Shown piece after piece: positions 1 to 8,409 of a DNA stretch of 44,284 bases. Position numbers and translations under genes: made by a program. Source of the stretch: Hyphomicrobiales bacterium (GTDB lineage Bacteria > Pseudomonadota > Alphaproteobacteria > Rhizobiales > Methyloligellaceae); the NCBI GenBank assembly GCA_021775575.1, contig JAJFHO010000032.1:1-44284 (forward strand), written 5' to 3'. Under the pieces are notes generated by a model. That model had not been told where the DNA came from. It did not search any database and saw only the letters and a program-made list of their open reading frames with translations. Position 1 is the stretch's first letter, and each line of letters opens with the position of its first letter.

Positions 1-455
1 TCCCGGTCCGCGCGTTCGAGCGTTTCGCGCGTGAATACCGAACAGTCGAGTCCGTCCGGCCAACTTGGCGGATGGACGTTGGTGCAATAGTCCAGTGCGT
101 CGCTGCCGCGCCGCTCGGCGATAGCGGTTATCACATCGGCATCGACGAGCGGGCAATCGCCGGTCAGGCGGATAATCACATCGGCATCGGCCATTCGGGC
201 CGCGCCGGCATATCGCGCTAGAACATCATCCTCGGGTCCACGAAAAACGGGAATGTCGAGGCCGCCAACCACCTCTGCAAGCGCATCGTTCTCGGGTCCG
301 TCTCCCGTTGCCAGAACCACATCGGCCGCAATATGCCCGCAGCGAACACGCTCAATCATCAGCGCTATCATCGGTCGGCCGGCAAGTTCGTAAAGCACCT
401 TTCCGGGCAGCCGGGTGGAGCGCATTCTCGCCTGGATGATAGCAACCGTACGCAT
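1..455 (-). CDS. SpsF-type cytidylyltransferase, C-terminus cut by the window edge
   Basis: The 151 visible residues begin MRTVAIIQARMRSTRLPGKV, the nucleotide-binding signature of the CTP_transf_3/SpsF cytidylyltransferase family, and carry RLTGDCPLVD at about residues 96-105, the family's metal and sugar-phosphate loop. Members activate acidic or amino sugars, or act in spore-coat and surface polysaccharide synthesis, by transferring CMP or another nucleotide. The ATG is fixed by a TGATG overlap with the stop of the upstream glycosyltransferase. It is the last visible gene of the long minus-strand glycan operon, which therefore continues past the left edge. It belongs to a different family from the NeuA-like enzyme at 8410-9129, so the locus has two sugar-activating enzymes. 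The exact substrate cannot be read. Confidence 0.85.
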   Translation of the reverse strand, partial: MRTVAIIQARMRSTRLPGKVLYELAGRPMIALMIERVRCGHIAADVVLATGDGPENDALAEVVGGLDIPVFRGPEDDVLARYAGAARMADADVIIRLTGDCPLVDADVITAIAERRGSDALDYCTNVHPPSWPDGLDCSVFTRETLERADR

Positions 456-1120
456 CACCGCCAGAGGGCCTTCACATCCGCGCAGATACCCAGGCGCATC
501 GCGGTGAGGAGGCGGAGATTTGCCCGGAGCCCGGAGCCGAAGCGGGGACGCCCTGCCTTGCGCGGGCCCACCTGCAAGATGACGGTCTCGAACCGCGCAC
601 CGGAGCGGATCGCGCCAAGCGCCAGCTCCGTGCCGACGGACCGACCTTCATCAAAGCGCCCGTGTGCCCTGTATAGCGGCATCTGATACGCCTTCACGCC
701 GCAAAAGATATCACTCACGCCAAAACGGGCTCGTGTGTAAATGCCGAACAGGACTTCCCCCAGGCGCGCCTTAGAGCTGCGCTCACCAATCACCAGCTGC
801 ACGCCCTTATCGAGGATCGGAGACAATATCTTCTTGAGCAGCGCCGGTGCGAACTGGCCGTCGGCGTCGAACGTCACAACCACGTTGGCGCCGAGCCGCT
901 CCGCTTCGGCAAAACCGGCTTCCAACGCATTCTCATAGCCCGCGTTTTTTGCAAGGCTCACGACATGAGCTCCTTCCGATTCAGCGATCGCGGCAGTGTC
1001 GTCCGTTGAACCGTCATCGACCACGAGCGGAAGTCCATACCGCATTGCCCCGTTGACCACGGCGCCGATCGTCGCCCCCTCATTGAGTGCAGGAATGAGA
1101 ATTACGATCTTCACGCGCAC
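455..1120 (-). CDS. Family 2 glycosyltransferase (221 aa)
   Basis: A GT-A fold glycosyltransferase of family GT2, dolichyl-phosphate-mannose-synthase-like. It opens with IVILIPALNEGATIGAVV, followed by VVDDGSTDDT (residues 33-42, nucleotide-binding aspartates) and FDADGQF (about residues 84-90, the DXD-type metal site). There is no transmembrane tail, so it is a soluble or peripheral enzyme of about 220 residues that transfers a sugar to a lipid-linked or nucleotide acceptor at the inner membrane. The GTG start follows the upstream neuB-like stop directly (TGAGTG); a second GTG two codons later is also possible. It is the only clear GT2 in the window, so the other transferases of this glycan must lie outside it or be the capsule-type gene at 12794. 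Confidence 0.88.
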   Translation of the reverse strand: MRVKIVILIPALNEGATIGAVVNGAMRYGLPLVVDDGSTDDTAAIAESEGAHVVSLAKNAGYENALEAGFAEAERLGANVVVTFDADGQFAPALLKKILSPILDKGVQLVIGERSSKARLGEVLFGIYTRARFGVSDIFCGVKAYQMPLYRAHGRFDEGRSVGTELALGAIRSGARFETVILQVGPRKAGRPRFGSGLRANLRLLTAMRLGICADVKALWR

Positions 1121-2191
1121 TCACGACACATCGGCGGCGGTGACGATGTCGCCCTCCTCAATATTCCTCATCAGAACCCTGCCGACCAGTTCATCGAGCC
1201 GATAGGGCGGCAGTCCATCGGGAGGACAGGGACGCAGCGGAATCAAGTCGCCGGCAGATAGCATTTCGCCCTGCTTCAGCGGCTGCCGTGCTCGGATCGC
1301 TCGTCTTTGCAGAACAATTGTTTCGACTTCATTGTCCATCACGCGCTTTTCTTTCGGTCCCAGCGCCAGCTCCAGCTCCCGCGTACGCTCGACCATCTCC
1401 CTCCAGGTGATCGGGTCCATTGAGAATCCGTGGTCCGGACCCTCGCGGGACCTGTCGTCGGTGAAGTGTTTCTCTACCGCCCTGGCTCCAAGCGCGACGG
1501 CGCCAAGAACGGTGGCATGGCCCGGCGTGTGATCGGAAAGACCCAGAACAGCGTTCGGGTAGGCGGACGCGTAACTGATCAACACATTGAGGGCCACATG
1601 ACGGAAGTTCTCCAGGGAGCCGGTATAGTTGGTATTGCACTGCATGACACAGATCTGATCTGTGTGGCGCATGGCCGCTTCCATGGCCATCGCCACTTCT
1701 TTCATCTCTGCGGCCCCGGTCGCGATGAACAACGGCTTTCCGTCCTTCGCCAACCATTCGATTTCTTCGTGCCAGGTTATATCTCCAGAGCCCAGTTTCC
1801 AGGCGCTGACATGTTTTGAAAGATAGGGCAGCAGCTCGAGATCATACGGCGCGGTGAAATAGTCTATGCCAGCGGAATTGCAGGCGGCCTTCAGGTCCTC
1901 GGTCCATTCGACCGGCAGCGAGGCATCTTGATAGACTTCGAACACACTTTTCTTCCAGCGAGCCTGGTGCGACTGCTGCCCGCCGAGCGTGCGAAACCCG
2001 AAATCCGAGACAATTGTTTCGGCTCGGAAATTTTGAAACTTGGCCGCGTTGGCTCCTGCTTCGGCCGCTGCGTGAACCAGTTCCTTTGCACGACCGAGAT
2101 CGCCGTCATGATTTGCGGCGATATCGGCGATAAAATAGGTGGGATGATCGCTGCCGACTTTGAATCGGCCGGTATCGAGCGTAACGGTCAC
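1121..2191 (-). CDS. NeuB-family nonulosonic acid synthase, copy 1 (356 aa)
   Basis: A homolog of N-acetylneuraminate synthase, condensing phosphoenolpyruvate with a hexosamine to a nine-carbon acid. The TIM-barrel N-terminal domain (about 18-275) has IADIAANHDGDLGRA, AKFQNFRAET, GSGDITW, LGLSDHTPGH and EKHFTDDRSREGPDH, which carry the family's metal and PEP-binding positions. A C-terminal SAF (antifreeze-like) domain (about 290-355) starts at RRAIRARQPLKQGE. It starts with GTG in a GTGA overlap with the upstream reductase, so it is translationally coupled. It is clearly divergent from the second NeuB at 16777 (for example AANHDG against GVNHNG), which suggests another substrate, not a redundant copy. 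Sialic, legionaminic and pseudaminic acid synthesis cannot be told apart by reading alone. Confidence 0.9.
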   Translation of the reverse strand: MTVTLDTGRFKVGSDHPTYFIADIAANHDGDLGRAKELVHAAAEAGANAAKFQNFRAETIVSDFGFRTLGGQQSHQARWKKSVFEVYQDASLPVEWTEDLKAACNSAGIDYFTAPYDLELLPYLSKHVSAWKLGSGDITWHEEIEWLAKDGKPLFIATGAAEMKEVAMAMEAAMRHTDQICVMQCNTNYTGSLENFRHVALNVLISYASAYPNAVLGLSDHTPGHATVLGAVALGARAVEKHFTDDRSREGPDHGFSMDPITWREMVERTRELELALGPKEKRVMDNEVETIVLQRRAIRARQPLKQGEMLSAGDLIPLRPCPPDGLPPYRLDELVGRVLMRNIEEGDIVTAADVS

Positions 2192-3030
2192 AGTTTTGCT
2201 ATTTCCTCATCCAGCTTCGGCATCGCCGTTCCAAATGATGCTTCAATCTTGTCTACCGCCATCCGCAAATCACGAGGGCGCGGAGCGCGGCCCGGTATAG
2301 CCGCCGCCGGTCCCACGGATGCGGATTGCGTTTGCAGTCCCAGATGGCGTGCAACCGAAAGCCCGAAGTCCGCCTTGCTGGCGCCGTCCCGGCATCCGAG
2401 ATTAAAGACGCCACGCAACTGCTTTCTGGCAGCAACGACAACGAGCTCCGTCAGCGTCGTCAAATGGAGCGGCGAGAACAGGCTATCTGAGAACAGCGTT
2501 ATTTCACGCTCGCGGCGCAGGCTCTCGATCAGCCAATCCGACAGGCTCTTGCGACCCTCCGAGCGCGATGGCCCAAAGAAGTTCGCTCTCAGAACCAACG
2601 CATTGGGATGGCGCAAGGCAGCTTTTTCCCCTGCCATCTTGGTGCGCCCATAAATGTTGATCGGGCCTTCGGCTCCTTCGCTGTGTGGCCCGGGCACGTC
2701 AGGATAGACCTGATCAGTCGATATCATGATGAGATCGCATGCGTCATCGAGCGAATTTACGAGATTGGCGACCGCGCCGCGATTGATGCGGTCGGCGGCC
2801 TCGGGGTCGCGCTCGCAGCCATCTACATCTGTCATCGCGGCGCAGTGAATTACAGTTCCCGGCCTTATGTCATCGAGCAGCTCAGCCACGGACGTGCTGT
2901 CGCGCAGGTCGCTGCGGTGACTTCCTCCCGAGAGTGATGTCAGCACGACGTCGGTCTCAGCTCGTGAGGCGTCCGCCAAATAGGGAGCCAGCAGCCCCCG
3001 CGCGCCGGTTATCAGAGTTGGCCCGTTCAC
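2188..3030 (-). CDS. RmlD-like NAD(P)-dependent sugar reductase/epimerase (280 aa)
   Basis: An extended short-chain dehydrogenase resembling dTDP-4-dehydrorhamnose reductase. It has an N-terminal LITGARGLLAPYLA nucleotide loop (a slightly atypical TGxxGxxG), DLRDS for the adenine contact, VIHCAAMTDVDGCE, STDQVYPD and the catalytic YGRTK. These segments match the RmlD_sub_bind family, which reduces or modifies keto-sugars. The GTG start lies 22 bases after the sulfotransferase stop with GGAG just upstream. The end overlaps the next gene by four bases. In this locus it probably reduces a 4-keto nucleotide sugar, possibly the product of the PseB-like dehydratase at 3949; that link is inference. 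Confidence 0.85.
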   Translation of the reverse strand: MNGPTLITGARGLLAPYLADASRAETDVVLTSLSGGSHRSDLRDSTSVAELLDDIRPGTVIHCAAMTDVDGCERDPEAADRINRGAVANLVNSLDDACDLIMISTDQVYPDVPGPHSEGAEGPINIYGRTKMAGEKAALRHPNALVLRANFFGPSRSEGRKSLSDWLIESLRREREITLFSDSLFSPLHLTTLTELVVVAARKQLRGVFNLGCRDGASKADFGLSVARHLGLQTQSASVGPAAAIPGRAPRPRDLRMAVDKIEASFGTAMPKLDEEIAKL

Positions 3031-3052
3031 GGCTCCGCGCGACCGCGGCCTA

Positions 3053-3952
3053 TTAATAGTAACCGTATTTCTCGATATCGAGATCGAACAGCTCCGCGAG
3101 CAATCGGTTTTCGTCCCGGAATAATTCGAGAATCCGTTCCGACCTGTCCTTATTCAAGGCGCTGCGACGGCTAGGCAGAATCTTCTCAAGACGATAGCCG
3201 GAGAGATTGTTCAGTCGCCGCATGATATGCCCCATTGGCACGTAGCCACCGGGCAATTTCTCATATTTGTCGGAAACTTCATTGACGCGTGTTCCGGCCA
3301 AACCCGTCAACCACTCGGAGTCCTCGCCGAGCAATTTGCCAAGCCCTGAAAAAAAGACATGGGGATTGTTCACCAAGTCCTCATAGACCAGAACAGTGAC
3401 ATTGCCTTTTCCGAGGATCTCGATCGCTGCGGCCAGTGAACGATAATAGCAATAGGAATCCAGCAGGCGCCCCCCGAGAGATTCGAAATGAGTTGCGCCT
3501 GTTAACGAGGAGCGGCGCGCCGGATAATCCATCAGGAACATGTCGGGGTCCGATAGATAACGCTGCTTGTAACGCAGCATACTGTCAATGGCTTTATCCT
3601 GGCGGCGGATGACGAGAAGCAACCTCGTTTGTCCACCAAAAAGAGCTTTGAGATTGAGCAGAGTTAGCGACGGATCAACGATGTAGTCAGCGTCATATGC
3701 ACATCGGGTTGTCACAATTCCCTCGCTGCTGACGAGGCTTCTGGTGTGTTTCAGTGCGCCGAGCCGATCCCTGACCTTCGCTGGAATTTGACTGATGTGA
3801 CGCTCTCCTATCCTGGACAGATCCTGAACGAGATCTTCCCGATAGCTGTATGAAGTGAGTGCAGGAAACACCACCCGCTGCAAGAATGTAGAGGCCGCCC
3901 GCTCCAGCCCGCCATGGACGACAACGCTCGCCGTTGTACTTCGCGCGCTCAC
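3053..3952 (-). CDS. Sulfotransferase-like protein, copy 1 (299 aa)
   Basis: A P-loop sulfotransferase-like enzyme that would move sulfate from PAPS to a sugar hydroxyl. The N-terminal segment VVHGGLERAASTFLQ sits where the 5'-phosphosulfate loop (GxxRSGTT) is expected, but in altered form. LLLVIRRQDKAIDSMLR matches the 3'-phosphate-binding R...S element, and VLVYEDLVNNP is the usual downstream family segment. A GTG at 3952 in a GTGA overlap with the PseB stop is preferred to a longer reading starting at 4003. The 5'-loop differs from that of the sulfotransferase at 11844, so acceptor or even activity may differ. It ends IEKYGYY; no membrane segment is evident. Confidence 0.72.
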   Translation of the reverse strand: MSARSTTASVVVHGGLERAASTFLQRVVFPALTSYSYREDLVQDLSRIGERHISQIPAKVRDRLGALKHTRSLVSSEGIVTTRCAYDADYIVDPSLTLLNLKALFGGQTRLLLVIRRQDKAIDSMLRYKQRYLSDPDMFLMDYPARRSSLTGATHFESLGGRLLDSYCYYRSLAAAIEILGKGNVTVLVYEDLVNNPHVFFSGLGKLLGEDSEWLTGLAGTRVNEVSDKYEKLPGGYVPMGHIMRRLNNLSGYRLEKILPSRRSALNKDRSERILELFRDENRLLAELFDLDIEKYGYY

Positions 3953-5004
3953 GAGACTGCCGCCCCTCCAATCAACGTCGTCAGCTCTTCTGCGCTCAAC
4001 CAATTGCTGTTTAGGTCAGAGCGGTATTGAAAGTCCTCGGGGACCTTCCGCCCGCCTTCTCCATTGAAGGTGAATTCCGCTGATTTCAGTTTGAGGATGC
4101 TTGTCGGGCAGATCATGTAGCAAGACTCAAACTCCAATGTATTTAAGGCATCGTCGACTGTGACCATAATTTCATGCAGCTTTTCGCCCGGCCTGATGCC
4201 GACAATGCGCGTCGGGTAACCCGGCGCGATGGCCTCGACCATATCAACGACTTTCATAGAAGGAATCTTGGGTATGAAGATCTCGCCGCCCTTGACGTTG
4301 TTAAGGCACTGCAGGACAAACTGCACACCCTGCCGCAAGGAAATCCAGAAACGCGTCATGCGCGGATCGGTAATCGGAAGGCAGTCAACGCCTTCTGCCA
4401 CCATTTTCCGAAACAGCGGTACAACACTACCGCGGCTGCCAAGCACATTACCGTAACGAACGACGGCAAATGCCGTGTCCTGTCGGCCTGTCAGATTATT
4501 AGCCGCGACGAACAACTTGTCGGAACAAAGCTTGGTCGCCCCGTAAAGATTGATGGGGTTCGCCGCCTTATCGGTCGACAGGGCGATGGCTCTGGTTACG
4601 CCATTGTCGATCGCGGCGTTGATGACGTTTTCCGCGCCGATGATGTTGGTGTTGATTGCCTCGATCGGATTGTATTCCGCCACCGGCACATGTTTGAGTG
4701 CGGCCGCGTGAACCACGTAGTCGACACCGACAGTCGCGCGCTTCAGCCGGTTGAAATCCCGGACGTCGCCAATGAAATAGCGTAGGCACCGATGGTCATC
4801 GGGGTTGAATTTCTGCGCCATATCGAACTGCTTCTGCTCGTCCCGGCTATAGATGATGAGCCGCTCAAGATTGGCGCATTGCAGAAGCTTTTCGACCAGA
4901 GCACGGCCGAACGAACCGGTACCTCCAGTCACAAGAATATTCTTGCCATCCAGATCGGGAAAAGGGAAATCGAATTCAGGTGATTTGGCAGTCTGTTTGA
5001 CCAT
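3949..5004 (-). CDS. pseB: PseB/CapD-type UDP-N-acetylglucosamine 4,6-dehydratase (351 aa)
   Basis: A soluble NAD(P)-dependent dehydratase of the PseB/FlaA1 group that turns UDP-GlcNAc into a 4-keto-6-deoxy sugar, the first step to pseudaminic acid and related sugars. Visible are ILVTGGTGSFGRALVEKLL (Rossmann loop), YFIGDVRDFNRL, VVHAAALKHVPVAEYNP, and STDKAANPINLYGATKL, where the family's DK replaces the usual serine/tyrosine arrangement, then VRYGNVLGSRGSVVPLF. Length fits single-domain PseB (about 330-350) rather than the membrane-bound WbpM type. An ATG with AGGA ten bases upstream starts it. No PseC-like aminotransferase follows in the window, so the pathway must be completed from outside or diverge here. 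Confidence 0.9.
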   Translation of the reverse strand: MVKQTAKSPEFDFPFPDLDGKNILVTGGTGSFGRALVEKLLQCANLERLIIYSRDEQKQFDMAQKFNPDDHRCLRYFIGDVRDFNRLKRATVGVDYVVHAAALKHVPVAEYNPIEAINTNIIGAENVINAAIDNGVTRAIALSTDKAANPINLYGATKLCSDKLFVAANNLTGRQDTAFAVVRYGNVLGSRGSVVPLFRKMVAEGVDCLPITDPRMTRFWISLRQGVQFVLQCLNNVKGGEIFIPKIPSMKVVDMVEAIAPGYPTRIVGIRPGEKLHEIMVTVDDALNTLEFESCYMICPTSILKLKSAEFTFNGEGGRKVPEDFQYRSDLNSNWLSAEELTTLIGGAAVS

Positions 5005-5016
5005 CTGGCGCTGTCC

Positions 5017-6861
5017 TTATTTCCTGCCTTCAGCCAATGCGGGCAGCGGCGTCTCTTCGTGTTGTTTGGCAAAGGCGCGGGCGTACCAGCCGCCCTTTTT
5101 CATAAGGCTTTCATGTGTTCCTGACTGTGAGATCCGGCCCGCCTCCATCACGACGATCTTGTCGGCTTGCCGAACCGTCGACAGACGATGACCGATGATG
5201 ATTATGGTGATATCGGTTTCCACGCGAATATGGTGCAGGGCCTCCCTGAACAACGCCTCAGCATCCGCATCCAGATTGGAGGTTGGTTCGTCAAGAACCA
5301 GAACCGGCGCCCGACGGACAAGCGCGCGGGCAAGATCGAGCCGCTGCCGCTGGCCGCCCGACAGGCGGCCGGCGCCTTCGCCAAGGGGCGTATCATAGCC
5401 GTTCGCCAAGCGGCGAATAAACTCATCCGCCTGAGCTATACGGGCCGCTTCCTCGATTTCCTGCCCAGTCGCATCCGCCCTTCCATAACGAATATGCTCC
5501 GTCGGACTCACATCGAAGATTTGCGGAGACTGTGGCGCATAGGCGATCGCGTGGCGAAGGCTGGCGCTTGAAAACTCTTCCTGCGGCACACCATCGAACA
5601 AAATAGCGCCGGACTGCGGAACCCGAAGCCGGGGGATCAGATCGACGAGGGTCGATTTTCCCGCGCCCGAGGGTCCGACAAGCGCTGTCATCGTCCCCGC
5701 CGGAATTTCAAGAGTCACATTTTCCAGCGCGGCGGCGGGACTATGCCCGGCCACGGCCGACCCGTACCGGAAGGAGATATTTTTGAAAGAGATTCCCTGG
5801 TCAAGTTTTTCCAGTAGACGCGTTCCGCCATCTGGCTCGCGCATCGCCGAGAGTTCGGTCAGCCGCTTCGATATCACCTCAATCGAGGCCAGAAGTCCCA
5901 GATACGCCTGCCTCTGAACCAGGCCTTCTTTCATTTGCGGAACCAGACGCAACAGAATGAAAAAGAACAGGATGACTGTCTCGAACGGGAGTTGGAGGCT
6001 CGTAACCGCGACATAAAGGAGAACAAACGCGACCGCCAGAACAATAGGTTCGATAAGGACGCCAAGCAGCGCCAGTAGACATCCTTGATCGAAAATGCGA
6101 TCGCGCTGCTCCTGCGTTCGGGCCTTCAGCGACGCCTCCTCAGCGGCCTCGACGCCGGAGAGGCGCACCAGATGAACGGCCTGCAGACGTTCAACAAGGA
6201 ATCTGGACAATTGCTGATTGGCCTCGGTTACCTGAATGCCAATTGTCCTGATCCGCACCATGACCTTGACCAGCAGCATCGCCACCGACAGAAGCACGAC
6301 CACCGCGACCATTGTAAGCGAGGGCGACAGGAGAAACACGATCACGATATAGCCGGTCGAAAGGATCAAAGACCCCATGAAGGTTATCCCGGAGGTAATC
6401 GCTGAAACGGCAGACTGGAGCTCCGTCGTCATTTCATTGACGAAGGCGCCGGCCTGAAGGCGGTCATGGTAGTCCAGCGCGGCATGAATGAAGTTGTGGA
6501 AACCCTGATTGCGCAACCGGCGGATAGTCTCGACCCTGACCCAGTTATTTGCCACATCGCGCGCCAGCAGAAATACTTGGCGAACGAGGATGGCGATAAA
6601 TGCGCCCAACATCAGGGTGACGAGATTGAGAGGCACGCTCAGACTCGCCGCAATAACCGACAACCACTGCCAGAGTTGCGACCCCTCCGCCAGTTTGGCA
6701 GTGTCGCCGCCTGCCTTGATATGCTCAAGAATAGGCAAGACCATGCTGATGCCGGCGCCTTCAAACAGCACTGCGCAGAGCTGAAGACCCAGAATCATAC
6801 CAATCCAGCGCCGCTTGTAACCAAGCTGACGGGCGTTACCAATGAAGTCTGGAAGCAGCAT
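5017..6861 (-). CDS. ABC exporter with fused permease and ATPase, PglK/MsbA-like flippase (614 aa)
   Basis: A half-size ABC exporter. The N-terminal half (about 20-320) has six hydrophobic stretches beginning GMILGLQLCAVLFEGAGISM. The ATPase half has GPSGAGKSTL (Walker A), APQSPQIF (Q-loop), LSGGQRQRLDLARAL (signature), VLVLDEPTSNLD (Walker B) and IIGHRLST (H-loop), so it is catalytically complete. The EGAGISMVLPIL segment resembles the first helix of PglK-type lipid-linked oligosaccharide flippases, so moving undecaprenyl-linked glycan is the likely job. The start is uncertain: ATG at 6861 is preferred because a small ORF stops over it (TAATG); TTG at 6918 would add 19 residues with no family resemblance. 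It ends 12 bases before pseB. Confidence 0.85.
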   Translation of the reverse strand: MLLPDFIGNARQLGYKRRWIGMILGLQLCAVLFEGAGISMVLPILEHIKAGGDTAKLAEGSQLWQWLSVIAASLSVPLNLVTLMLGAFIAILVRQVFLLARDVANNWVRVETIRRLRNQGFHNFIHAALDYHDRLQAGAFVNEMTTELQSAVSAITSGITFMGSLILSTGYIVIVFLLSPSLTMVAVVVLLSVAMLLVKVMVRIRTIGIQVTEANQQLSRFLVERLQAVHLVRLSGVEAAEEASLKARTQEQRDRIFDQGCLLALLGVLIEPIVLAVAFVLLYVAVTSLQLPFETVILFFFILLRLVPQMKEGLVQRQAYLGLLASIEVISKRLTELSAMREPDGGTRLLEKLDQGISFKNISFRYGSAVAGHSPAAALENVTLEIPAGTMTALVGPSGAGKSTLVDLIPRLRVPQSGAILFDGVPQEEFSSASLRHAIAYAPQSPQIFDVSPTEHIRYGRADATGQEIEEAARIAQADEFIRRLANGYDTPLGEGAGRLSGGQRQRLDLARALVRRAPVLVLDEPTSNLDADAEALFREALHHIRVETDITIIIIGHRLSTVRQADKIVVMEAGRISQSGTHESLMKKGGWYARAFAKQHEETPLPALAEGRK

Positions 6862-6923
6862 TACAAGGATGGCTCGACATCCAGCCGTTTTGGCGTGGAT
6901 ACCAGATCTTTCATACAATTCAT
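6861..6923 (-). CDS. Possible 20-residue leader peptide coupled to the ABC exporter
   Basis: A short reading frame starts at an ATG with GAGG eight bases upstream. This is a better ribosome site than any found for the ABC exporter itself. It reads MNCMKDLVSTPKRLDVEPSL and stops at a TAA that overlaps the exporter's preferred ATG (TAATG). This is the geometry of a translational coupler. No family is recognised. It may be only a chance frame in the 187-base gap between the methyltransferase and the exporter. Confidence 0.3.
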   Translation of the reverse strand: MNCMKDLVSTPKRLDVEPSL

Positions 6924-7048
6924 GATTGATCCCTCACCGACAGGGTGAGAAAACTTGAGGCCAGCAGATGCCCCGGCCAGCCGGTGCGAACTAGCTGCCT
7001 CCCGCATTAAATGGCAAATATGTCGACGCTTGTTGGCGAGAAACATGG

Positions 7049-8116
7049 CTACGCGCTGCCAGAACACAGCAGTTGAGGAACATAGCTGGACCGTTCGTAA
7101 ATCTCGCTCCAGCCATCAGTGATTTTGGTTCGATGGGGGAAATGCGTTTTCAGCAGTTCCCTAATATACCTTGCCGGAACAGCGTCGCCGTCCGCTGGTA
7201 TATCGGGGTCCCCCATCAACAGAAAACAATAACCGCGGACAAGCCGGTTAACATGCCGGATATAGTTCTCAATGATCGGCTCGGTCATTTCCTGCATTGA
7301 AGCCGCGTTTAAAAACAGATCAAACTCTATATCGATGTTTGGCATCTCCCACGGCGGCAGCTGAAAAATCGTGACCTGTCCGTTATCGCCGAGCGATTGC
7401 TTGATGCCGCCAGCTGAATGGATTTCCCGGTAATCGACGACTCTTGCGCATCCGGTGGACTTCAGGAATTGGGTCGCAAGGTAAAGCACAGGCACGATAT
7501 CGACATTCACAACCGTTTTCAGGTGTGGATTGAACGCGATATGCGCGAGCGTTGAAAAGCCGAGACCGGGACCGATTTCAAGCACCGATTTCACGGTTTT
7601 GCTGTCTACCCTCCGGTAGAAATCCGCAACCCGCCATAAATGCTCAACCCAATGAGCGCTCACCGCAATCCCGTCCCATTCGATCAAATCCTCTGCTCCC
7701 CCATTCACGGTACCCTCAAGCGGTACAAGTTGAGGAAATTCAGCCAGCAGCCGATCAAGCGCGAGCCGGGCGTGCATGCGCGTCGCTTTCACCAGAGCTC
7801 CATGCTGGGCTCCGAGGAGATGATCATATTGCTGCAATATCCGGGAAACGCCCGGTATGCGAACAAGTCCCTGCCATATAACCCGACGGGCTGTTGAAGC
7901 TCTCGGGATTGGCCGAGGCACACCACCGGGCGCAAATCCTTTTACCAGCTGATGGTTTCTGCGGAAGGATCCGAGCTCATTGCCTAGAAGCTCTGATGCA
8001 ATCCGTGTGTCATATGTTGCCCAGCGCGCACCGGGCTGCCAGCAATCACTTTGCCTGGCCGCATCCTTCAATAACGAGCATAACAACTCTCGGTCATGGA
8101 CAACATCGTTAGTCAA
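7049..8116 (-). CDS. Putative sugar O-methyltransferase (355 aa)
   Basis: The C-terminal half is a class I SAM-dependent methyltransferase. SVLEIGPGLGFSTLAH (about 184-199) is motif I, VVNVDIVPVLY is the acidic end of strand 2, and FDLFLNAASMQEMTEP matches the motif IV region of the putative sugar O-methyltransferase group found in polysaccharide loci. The N-terminal 150 residues are not recognised. The start is taken as a TTG at 8116 with AAGGGAG seven bases upstream; another TTG at 8122 is too close to that site. It probably methylates a hydroxyl of the glycan or of a nucleotide-linked precursor. It is co-directional with its neighbours, with 187 bases before the exporter. Confidence 0.72.
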   Translation of the reverse strand: MTNDVVHDRELLCSLLKDAARQSDCWQPGARWATYDTRIASELLGNELGSFRRNHQLVKGFAPGGVPRPIPRASTARRVIWQGLVRIPGVSRILQQYDHLLGAQHGALVKATRMHARLALDRLLAEFPQLVPLEGTVNGGAEDLIEWDGIAVSAHWVEHLWRVADFYRRVDSKTVKSVLEIGPGLGFSTLAHIAFNPHLKTVVNVDIVPVLYLATQFLKSTGCARVVDYREIHSAGGIKQSLGDNGQVTIFQLPPWEMPNIDIEFDLFLNAASMQEMTEPIIENYIRHVNRLVRGYCFLLMGDPDIPADGDAVPARYIRELLKTHFPHRTKITDGWSEIYERSSYVPQLLCSGSA

Positions 8117-8149
8117 AACCAATCTCCCTTTGCATTCGTTTTTCTGCGT

Positions 8150-8398
8150 TCACAACACGCGAGCGTCGGCTTCCTTTGTCCCGGTGTCGGCAGGCCGTGT
8201 TACGTCGGTCCAACAACCTTTCAGGCGACAGCAACCAAGCCGATACCAGATATCTAGCCCGGGATACGCGAAGGCGCTTGCGTGATCGTCGAGGCCAACT
8301 TGGAACAGGAAAGTCGATGCATCAATACGATGAACAACTTCACGCCAGGGAGTGGCCGGGTCGCAGGCGTGTGCGGCAATGTCGGTGGTCGATACCAT
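8150..8398 (-). CDS. Unrecognised 82-residue ORF in a 0.3 kb gap
   Basis: An ATG-initiated frame starting 11 bases after the cytidylyltransferase stop and ending 33 bases before the methyltransferase start. It has three cysteines near its middle (GCCRLKGC) and several tryptophans but no recognised domain, and no clear ribosome site. It may be a degraded relic, since 8117-8409 is the only notable gap in an otherwise tightly overlapping operon. It is listed to account for this stretch, not as a confident gene. Confidence 0.25.
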   Translation of the reverse strand: MVSTTDIAAHACDPATPWREVVHRIDASTFLFQVGLDDHASAFAYPGLDIWYRLGCCRLKGCWTDVTRPADTGTKEADARVL

Positions 8399-8409
8399 GC
8401 GTCAGCATG

